DNA from: Balneolales bacterium
GTDB lineage: Bacteria > Bacteroidota > Rhodothermia > Balneolales > Natronogracilivirgulaceae
NCBI GenBank assembly: GCA_007132975.1
Contig: SLNO01000042.1
Coordinates: 44,137 to 108,136, forward strand
Direction of reading: 5' to 3'
Length of the DNA: 64,000 bases
A model generated the notes under the pieces. It saw only the letters and a list, made by a program, of their open reading frames with translations. It did not search any database and had not been told where the DNA came from. This document shows, in pieces, positions 57,110 to 64,000 of this stretch. The position numbers and the translations under genes were made by a program. Positions within the stretch are counted from its first letter, which is position 1. Each line of letters opens with the position of its first letter.

Positions 57110-57295
57110 TCAGGTGATGATCCACAATACCAGAAACAAAAGAAGTGCGTAAAGGAGGATGGATCCTCCCGTACCCCTGCGCGTGATTCTTCGGAACTTG
57201 ATGCGGTCCGGTCTCAACGGGTTCGGTTTGTAATACCGGTACTGGTAGTTGAATCTTTTGTGCTGGGGCCTTCTGCCCATCAGTGGTGAAAGCAT
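57110..57295 (-). CDS. Small basic single-TM protein upstream of mutL
   Basis: 61 aa MLSPLMGRRPQHKRFNYQYRYYKPNPLRPDRIKFRRITRRGTGGSILLYALLLFLVLWIIT; same strand, 43 nt upstream of mutL; reminiscent of small FNYxPRYY-type proteins near mutL in Bacteroidota (from memory, unverified). Confidence 0.6.
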   Translation of the reverse strand: MLSPLMGRRPQHKRFNYQYRYYKPNPLRPDRIKFRRITRRGTGGSILLYALLLFLVLWIIT

Positions 57296-57657
57296 GGTTG
57301 ATCTGTACGTTCTTTGGATTGTGAAGCGATGATATCAAACTTCTGCTTGTTTCTGGGGGCTGCAGGCAGCTGTCCGTGTGTCACTGAGCAGCAGCAAGAA
57401 CATCTGGCTGAAAAAAAAACGTTCGACATGCCGGGTTATTCTGTTTTACCGCTGCGGAGCCGGTTTCGCATTTGCTGACAGCAAAGTGTTGCAGTCCAGG
57501 CACAATATAGCAAATATAGCCGGCAACGGGAATCATCGACAATGTCAAATTTGTTACCTTTAGAGTTCAGAAAAAGCATCGGTCCGTAATTATTAGTTTC
57601 TTATCTTCGGAAGCCGAATAAAAACAACAAAAACAGAATCCTGCACATTTATCGATT

Positions 57658-58905
57658 ATGAAATTCGAGAAAATTGTAATACCAGATGACGGAAATCATA
57701 TTTCTTTGCAATCAGATGGAACACTTAAGGTTCCTGACCGTCCCATCATCCCGTATATCGAGGGAGACGGCACAGGGGTGGACATCTCGCCGGTAATGAA
57801 GAAAGTGGTTGATGAGGCGGTAGCCAAGGCATATGGAGGCAAGAAGAAGATCTCCTGGATGGAAGTATATGCCGGTGAGAAGTCGGTAAACTTCTACGGC
57901 AACGACACATGGCTTCCCGAAGACACGCTCAATGCGATCAGGGAATACCGTGTGGCCATCAAGGGCCCACTTACCACTCCTGTCGGCGGAGGTATCCGCA
58001 GCCTGAATGTGGCGTTGCGCCAGCTTCTGGATCTCTACGCCTGTGTGCGGCCTGTTCGCTACTACAAGGGCACGCCAAGCCCTGTCAAACAGCCGGAACT
58101 GACAGACATGGTGATCTTTCGTGAGAACACTGAGGATATCTACGCCGGTATCGAGTACCAGAACGGAACACCGGAGGCCGACAAGATCAAGAAATTTCTG
58201 CTGGATGAGATGAAAGCGACCAACATCCGCTTTCCCGAGAGTTCATCCATTGGCGTAAAGCCGGTTTCCGAGGAGGGCAGCAAGCGCCTCATCCGCTCGG
58301 CCATCGAGTATGCCATTGAGCATGGACGCAAAAGCGTGACCCTGGTCCACAAGGGAAACATTATGAAATTCACCGAGGGAAGTTTCAAGAATTGGGGATA
58401 CGAACTGGCCAAAGAGGAATTTGGTGCAAAAGAGATCGACGGCGGACCGTGGTGCGAGCTTCCGAATGGGATAGTGATAAAAGATGTGATTGCCGATGCC
58501 TTCCTGCAGCAGATCCTGACGCGACCGGCCGAGTATGATGTGATCGCCACGCTGAACCTCAACGGTGACTACATATCCGACGCCCTGGCGGCCTGTGTCG
58601 GCGGTATCGGAATCGCCCCGGGTGCCAACATCAATTATCAAAGCGGTTTTGCACTGTTCGAAGCTACGCACGGAACGGCGCCAAAATATGCCGGCAAGGA
58701 TATGGTCAATCCCGGTTCGCTGATCCTTTCAGCTGTTATGATGCTTGACCATCTGGGATGGTCAGAGGCTGCCAGGCTTATCGAGAAAGGCATGGAAACG
58801 GCCATCAGCAGCAAAGAAGTCACCTACGACTTTGAGCGGCAGATGGACGGCGCCACACTTTTGAAGACGTCAGAGTTCGGCGACAAGATCATCTCCTACA
58901 TGTAG
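57658..58905 (+). CDS. icd: Isocitrate dehydrogenase (NADP+)
   Basis: [63 protein letters not shown]. Confidence 0.97.
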   Translation: MKFEKIVIPDDGNHISLQSDGTLKVPDRPIIPYIEGDGTGVDISPVMKKVVDEAVAKAYGGKKKISWMEVYAGEKSVNFYGNDTWLPEDTLNAIREYRVAIKGPLTTPVGGGIRSLNVALRQLLDLYACVRPVRYYKGTPSPVKQPELTDMVIFRENTEDIYAGIEYQNGTPEADKIKKFLLDEMKATNIRFPESSSIGVKPVSEEGSKRLIRSAIEYAIEHGRKSVTLVHKGNIMKFTEGSFKNWGYELAKEEFGAKEIDGGPWCELPNGIVIKDVIADAFLQQILTRPAEYDVIATLNLNGDYISDALAACVGGIGIAPGANINYQSGFALFEATHGTAPKYAGKDMVNPGSLILSAVMMLDHLGWSEAARLIEKGMETAISSKEVTYDFERQMDGATLLKTSEFGDKIISYM

Positions 58906-59020
58906 CTCATCCGCGAATTATTTTTTTAATCGGGCACTGGAGCTGTACTGATCAGGCACAATGCCTGTCATGCCGTTTCTGCGATGGTGAAAACCGGGTG
59001 GCAGTACCAGGTTATACGGG

Positions 59021-59566
59021 TCACATGGACCTGATGGCTTGGATCAGGGCCGCCCGGTCGTAGCCTTTACGCATATAGAAACGGACCTGCCCGTTTTCAT
59101 GATGCCAGAATGTAGACTGTGAATCAGGATTGATCCCTTGAATGATCTCCTCATCCAAGGTCATAAGGCGTATAAGCTCCTGTCTCTGCCCTTCTGCATT
59201 GCCGGATGCATCGGTATCGGATAAAACGTCCAGTCCGGTCTCATCCAGCATCTGGTGGATCAGTTCCGTAAACCCGCTCCTCATTGCCTCTTTAAACCCC
59301 AGCTCGGCGATGGCGCGTGCATCAGAGGAGTCAGCGGCAAGTGCGGCAACCGTGATAAATAGTGAATCCCCTGTTACTTCATAAGAACGGCCAGGCTGAT
59401 GCCAGTCAGGTAAATCTGCCACTACATCCTCATCCGGTTTTTCGGGTACTTCCGCTTCTTCCACAACGGGAAGTTCTTCTTCCGTACTTTCATGGAGGTG
59501 TGCACACGATGCTGCCAAAAACAGGCCTGAGGCGATCAGTGTCAGAATGAAAGAGTATGCTCGCAT
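59021..59566 (-). CDS. Putative lipoprotein
   Basis: MRAYSFILTLIASGLFLAASCAHLHES lipobox; acidic linker; no family recognised. Confidence 0.65.
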   Translation of the reverse strand: MRAYSFILTLIASGLFLAASCAHLHESTEEELPVVEEAEVPEKPDEDVVADLPDWHQPGRSYEVTGDSLFITVAALAADSSDARAIAELGFKEAMRSGFTELIHQMLDETGLDVLSDTDASGNAEGQRQELIRLMTLDEEIIQGINPDSQSTFWHHENGQVRFYMRKGYDRAALIQAIRSM

Positions 59567-59673
59567 AGGGCAAACTGTGGTTTTCAGTGACTGTTACAGG
59601 TAAAGGAAGCACCATGTCCAAGAACAGCAGTGCTGCTATACTACAACACTGACAACTCGGATGACTAGCGACA

Positions 59674-61200
59674 TCAGCGTTCTGCGGGGATGGTAATGGA
59701 TAGTGTTCCCGTGTTTCGCTGGATACGCAGCGTCAGCTCCCTGCCACTACCCCCGTCCCATGAGCCGGCAAATGACCGGAGTGACTCCATCGGAACGCCA
59801 TCAAGGTGGGTAATCACATCTTCGGTGCGCAGACCCGCCTCGTAAGAGGCGCTACCCTGATCAACCCGTACTACCACCAGTTCATTACGTGGCATTTCTT
59901 CCAGCACAGCGAGTTCAGCAAGGGTAAAGCCGGCATCGAACGATTTCTGTGGAACTGCCGATTCCGAGTCGGGTTCGAATTCCATTGGCTCCCGGGACGG
60001 CGGTGCAGTACTTGCCCATTCCCTTATTGTATCATCCTCCAGCCCTTTCAGAGGAAAACTGATATCCACGAGCGAATTGTCACGCCACACGTTCAATTTC
60101 ACCTCCTCGCCCGGACGCATCAGGGCAATTCGTTCCTGAAGGCGGTTTGCCGCATCCACAGGAAATCCGTTCACGGCCAGGATCACATCACCCCGCCTCA
60201 GTCCGCCAAGGTCAGCGCTTCCCATCGGCACCAGGTTTCGCACTTCCACACCACCGACATGGCTGAGACCGCGCCTGCGCGCTTGCTCGTAGTCAACGGA
60301 CGTGATTTCCACTCCCAGAAAAGCCCGCTGGACGGAGCCGTGTTCGATCATATCCTGGCCAATTTTCATGGCCATGTTGACCGGCACGGCAAAGCCGTAA
60401 CCCTGGTATGTACCACTCTCCGATGCTATAGCGGTGTTGATGCCAATGAGTTCCCCATTGGTGTTGACGAGCGCCCCGCCACTGTTCCCACGGTTGATGG
60501 CCGCATCTGTCTGGATGAAGCTCTCAATCCGCATCCGGTCGGTGATAATATCCACATCCCTTCCGAGTGCGCTGACAATTCCGGCGGTAACTGTGGATCT
60601 GAGACGGAACGGGTTGCCGACTGCCATGACCCAGTCTCCTATCCTGACCTGGTCCGAGTTTCCGATGACTATTGGTGTGGCATCCTCAGTTTCAATTTTA
60701 ATAACAGCCAAATCAGTAGAAGGGTCGCTTCCAACGATGACGGCCTGGTATTGTTTGCGGTCATGTGTCATAACCCTGATTCGCCTGTCGGCGCCATCAA
60801 TTACGTGGTGGTTTGTGAGGATGTATCCGTCACGGGATATGAGCACACCTGAGCCGATACTCTGAGCCCTTCTGCGAGGCAGGAAACGATCCCAGAACTG
60901 ATTTTCGAACTGGTGGTGTTCGTCATTGGGCATAGCCTGCTGCATGGAAACCTCTGTTTCTATATAGACTACGGCGGGTATTACCTTTTCGGCAATGTCA
61001 CCAAAAAGCGATGCCGGACCTGAGAATGAAGTAGTTTGCATTGTATCTGGATGCTGCGAACTGCGCATTACTTCGGTGTACCGAACCTCCACCCGTTCAG
61101 GCGGCATCCAATTGCCTCGCATAAGCATGAGCAGGGCGCCCAGCAACATGCCGGTCAGCAGGACCAGGATGCCCGTTAAAATTTTTTGGTGGAGTGGCAT
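59674..61200 (-). CDS. DegP/HtrA-type serine endopeptidase with two PDZ domains
   Basis: SGVLISRDGYILTNHHVIDGA, DLAVIKIE, AINRGNSGGALVNTNGELIGINTAI. Confidence 0.94.
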   Translation of the reverse strand: MPLHQKILTGILVLLTGMLLGALLMLMRGNWMPPERVEVRYTEVMRSSQHPDTMQTTSFSGPASLFGDIAEKVIPAVVYIETEVSMQQAMPNDEHHQFENQFWDRFLPRRRAQSIGSGVLISRDGYILTNHHVIDGADRRIRVMTHDRKQYQAVIVGSDPSTDLAVIKIETEDATPIVIGNSDQVRIGDWVMAVGNPFRLRSTVTAGIVSALGRDVDIITDRMRIESFIQTDAAINRGNSGGALVNTNGELIGINTAIASESGTYQGYGFAVPVNMAMKIGQDMIEHGSVQRAFLGVEITSVDYEQARRRGLSHVGGVEVRNLVPMGSADLGGLRRGDVILAVNGFPVDAANRLQERIALMRPGEEVKLNVWRDNSLVDISFPLKGLEDDTIREWASTAPPSREPMEFEPDSESAVPQKSFDAGFTLAELAVLEEMPRNELVVVRVDQGSASYEAGLRTEDVITHLDGVPMESLRSFAGSWDGGSGRELTLRIQRNTGTLSITIPAER

Positions 61201-61206
61201 GCTTAT

Positions 61207-61995
61207 TTAAAGGATTTGTTCGAAAATAGCATCGGATCTTCTTCCCTTTACGCTGTCCAGATGGAACTGAAAGTAGGCATCCAGGTGGTGTATCAGGCTT
61301 TTGATCTCTGTTGCGGGAAAATCGGTGTGTGCAAGCATCATTGTCTTGCCGTCAGCAATATAACGCAGGTATTCGGCTTGAGATTTTGTAAGTCCGAAAC
61401 ACAGACCGCTGTCAGCTTTTTTTGTCACGCTGCCGCTTTCTACGTTCAGGTAACACACGAACCGCGCTTGTGGTTCACTGTCTGCGCTTATTGTGGTTGC
61501 CCTGTCACTGACACGGCCTGCATCGGCCTCGGGGATATGGAGGCTAATACCGATACCGGCTATAAGAGCAACCCGAAGCTGTATGTAGGGGAACAGAAAA
61601 CGCGGATTGGCCTCTGTATTATGCAGCCACCCCAGGAAGTCCATAAGAAAAACCGACATATCGGGCATGGGTTCGTAATCATGGCAGAGCTGTTCGCACA
61701 GTTCGAGGGTGGCCAGGCCCACGGCCATTTTCTCTATCTGCTGATGGATGCGCCAGGTTGGTGTTTTCTGAACGGCATCACTCAGGTTCTGTACATCCCT
61801 GGTTGATTTATGGTAATAGGAGACCTCAAGGATGGCACCCGGCTGAAGCAGTCCGCCGAATTTATTTTTGTTTCGTCTGGCACCCCGTGCCATAACAGCC
61901 ATCTTACCATGCTTTTCACTGAGAAGTGTCACGATCAGGCTGCTTTCACTGAAAGGGACAGTTCTCAGGACGATGGCGGTTGTATCCGTAATCAT
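61207..61995 (-). CDS. recO: DNA repair protein RecO
   Basis: TTAIVLRTVPFSESSLIVTLLSEKHGKMAVMARGARRNKNKFGGLLQPG. Confidence 0.92.
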   Translation of the reverse strand: MITDTTAIVLRTVPFSESSLIVTLLSEKHGKMAVMARGARRNKNKFGGLLQPGAILEVSYYHKSTRDVQNLSDAVQKTPTWRIHQQIEKMAVGLATLELCEQLCHDYEPMPDMSVFLMDFLGWLHNTEANPRFLFPYIQLRVALIAGIGISLHIPEADAGRVSDRATTISADSEPQARFVCYLNVESGSVTKKADSGLCFGLTKSQAEYLRYIADGKTMMLAHTDFPATEIKSLIHHLDAYFQFHLDSVKGRRSDAIFEQIL

Positions 61996-62024
61996 GGCTG
62001 TTCAAGGAAGGCTACGGTGCAGGT

Positions 62025-64000
62025 TCAGAACCGTATCCACCCTCTGTTTTCAAGTAACTGGACCATGGATGGCAGATATGTCAGTGCCGAAAACAGGGTC
62101 AGACCTATTCCCACCACGGCAAGCACGCCTATGGACGTCAATCCCGGATGGTTGGTCAGCAGAAGGCCGGCAAAGCCCAACATGGTTGTGAAGGATCCAA
62201 TGGAAATGTGCTGGCCTGTGCTTTTTAGTACGGCCGACATGCTTTTTTCTCCTTCCTCCCGGTATCTGCTGGCCAGGTGTACGCCATTGTCGTTGCCGAT
62301 TCCCAGAATAGCCGGCAGCACTACCAGGTTGTACATATTGAATGACAGACCCAGCAGCATCATGGCGCCGAAAGTCCAGCTCAACCCTATGAGCAGGGGC
62401 AGCATCGCTATGATGGTCCAGCGAAATGAGCGGAACCCGATATAGACCAGAATAAAGATCATGATGAAGGTTGCAGCAACCATGTAGGGGCTCTCATCCC
62501 TCATCAATTCCAGCATTTCGGCAGCTACAATAGAGGTGCTTGCAGCATGATATATGCTCCCATCTTCCGTCTGAATGATGCCGATCTCGTTTTTAAAGGC
62601 GATTGAGTTGCGTCCATCGGATAGACCGACGGCTGGATAGACCATGACAAACCTGCCTATTTCTCCGTCTCGCGTGAGGAATCTGTTCTTCAGAAACTCA
62701 GGCACGTCATCCACGCTTAGCGGCTCGGTAACACGCGATGCCCTGTACAGGATGTCGATGTATTCTCCCTCCACATCCTGCATGAACGGATCGCGCAGAA
62801 GTTCACGCACTTCGGCAATTTTGGCCAGCTTTATCTCTTCCTCTGCCTGATTGATCGGAAAGCGCTCCTGAAGCGCTTCTACGGCAAGGATGGTCGTTTC
62901 CGGATTGGCCTCCTTTTTTTCACGGATCGTCTGGAGGATCATCCGGACTTCCTCGTCGGTTTCGGCAAGGATATATGCTGGATTGCGCCTGCCACTGGTC
63001 TGATCAATATCTCCTCTCAGCGCACGATACTCTTCGAATTTTGGAAATTCTGGTTCCAGATTGCCAAAATTATATTCAAAATAGAGTTTGTCAGTATTGA
63101 AAAGGACAACCGCTACAATCAACGTACCCGCTGTAAAAATGACGCGTGCAAACGGAAATGGGCGGGCCTCGCCGGACTTTGTGTGAGTAGGGAAAAGGTT
63201 TTTGTTTATAAGGATGAGCCCGAATCGTTCAAATACGGTAATGATGGCCGGCATTATGAACAACATGGACAGATATGCCAGTACAATTCCGGTACCGGAG
63301 ATGAAGCCGAATTCTGAAAATCCGCGGAAATCGGCGATCACAAGAACGAACAGGGCCACAGCAGTGGTCGTAGCGCTTGTCATGATTGCGGAACCGGTGC
63401 TTTCGTAGGTCTGCAGCAGGGAGTTGCGAACCATCTCTCCCGCTGAACGCTTTTCCAGATATCGTGCATAGAAGTGAATGCCATAATCAATCCCAAGACC
63501 GAAGAGTATCACAAACAGCACCGAAGTCATGGTGTTGAGTGTCCCGAACGCGAAATAGGTAATGGCGAAAGTGATGCTCAGGCTGATCAGCAATGGAACT
63601 CCGATGACCAGTATGGGGACGGGAAACCGTATCAGGTGATCGAAAAGTCGATGGGTACGATGCCGATGGTGTCCCCTTCTGTAATTGATGATTTTTTTTA
63701 TGAGGAAGTAGAATCCTACAAGAAGGATCACCCCGGTAATACCCGAACCGAAACTCGTAATCACGTCTCTGATAATGGAATCGAGCTCCATCAAGTGCCG
63801 CTCCAGCCGTCCGCCAGCAACCGCTGCCATTTCCGGGTGAAAAGTAGCCGGCTCCATTTCGTCAATGAGCTGCTGGAAGGTTGAGAAAAGGTCCCTGATG
63901 TACGTTAGGTCGCTTTGCGACCCGGTGGGAAAGAAACTGAGCACCAGGCTTGAGCTGTCCTGGTTTACAGGGTATTCGGAGGGAATCAGTTCATGGTACA
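62025..64000 (-). CDS. MMPL/RND-superfamily exporter (5' end beyond window)
   Basis: Two RND modules (FGLGIDYGIHFYARYLEKRS; GIGNDNGVHLASRYREEG); the reading frame stays open to the window edge (YHELIPSEYPVNQDSSSLVLSFFPTGS...). Confidence 0.9.
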   Translation of the reverse strand, partial: YHELIPSEYPVNQDSSSLVLSFFPTGSQSDLTYIRDLFSTFQQLIDEMEPATFHPEMAAVAGGRLERHLMELDSIIRDVITSFGSGITGVILLVGFYFLIKKIINYRRGHHRHRTHRLFDHLIRFPVPILVIGVPLLISLSITFAITYFAFGTLNTMTSVLFVILFGLGIDYGIHFYARYLEKRSAGEMVRNSLLQTYESTGSAIMTSATTTAVALFVLVIADFRGFSEFGFISGTGIVLAYLSMLFIMPAIITVFERFGLILINKNLFPTHTKSGEARPFPFARVIFTAGTLIVAVVLFNTDKLYFEYNFGNLEPEFPKFEEYRALRGDIDQTSGRRNPAYILAETDEEVRMILQTIREKKEANPETTILAVEALQERFPINQAEEEIKLAKIAEVRELLRDPFMQDVEGEYIDILYRASRVTEPLSVDDVPEFLKNRFLTRDGEIGRFVMVYPAVGLSDGRNSIAFKNEIGIIQTEDGSIYHAASTSIVAAEMLELMRDESPYMVAATFIMIFILVYIGFRSFRWTIIAMLPLLIGLSWTFGAMMLLGLSFNMYNLVVLPAILGIGNDNGVHLASRYREEGEKSMSAVLKSTGQHISIGSFTTMLGFAGLLLTNHPGLTSIGVLAVVGIGLTLFSALTYLPSMVQLLENRGWIRF

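Noticed and set aside
58953-58967. CAGGCA-CAA-TGCCTG hairpin between convergent icd and a lipoprotein gene
   Set aside because: Perfect 6-bp stem but no T run on either side; could be a bidirectional terminator but not supportable alone.
59806-60852. 348-codon + strand ORF opposite the degP/htrA gene
   Set aside because: Shadow ORF; the minus strand encodes a clear HtrA protease.
1-64000. CRISPR arrays, tRNA/rRNA genes, prophage, toxin-antitoxin or defence islands
   Set aside because: None found by eye: no regularly spaced short repeats, no credible tRNA cloverleaf, no phage or defence proteins. The one recombinase is a housekeeping Xer-type protein.

Overview
Chromosomal window that looks like a Balneolota/Rhodothermota (Bacteroidota-like) bacterium, judged from gene content and TTTG/TAnnTTTG promoter-like motifs; this assignment is an inference. 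It is almost entirely protein coding. No rRNA, tRNA, CRISPR array, prophage or transposase gene was recognised. Main blocks: (i) complex I genes nuoA-nuoF (minus strand, nuoF cut by the window start); (ii) BFN/UVR nuclease, bshC, formyl-THF cyclo-ligase, PspC protein, tmk; (iii) beta-barrel protein + MMPL/RND exporter; (iv) aroE, pgeF, dxr, rseP, psd, pssA; (v) a T9SS-flavoured envelope cluster (two PorV-like proteins, a beta-propeller with C-terminal sorting-like domain, a lipoprotein); (vi) a complete trp operon trpE-trpS-trpG-trpD-trpC-trpF-trpB-trpA; (vii) DUF4837, M23 peptidase, hprK, hpf, xer recombinase; (viii) GT2, DUF494, ybeY, DUF2723, M1 peptidase; (ix) orphan nuoI, der, UvrD-like helicase, envelope lipoproteins, mutL, icd, degP, recO and a partial MMPL protein. 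The two most interesting signals are non-coding. First, a trp attenuator upstream of trpE: a 17-codon leader peptide with four consecutive Trp codons, a 10-bp perfect antiterminator pairing and an intrinsic terminator with nine Ts; trpS lies in the operon downstream of it. Second, a family of four ~100-bp structured interspersed repeats with conserved inverted repeats. One copy sits exactly at the trpB/trpA junction between perfect 12-bp direct repeats and supplies the trpB stop codon; removing one 102-bp unit would leave trpB and trpA in one open frame.
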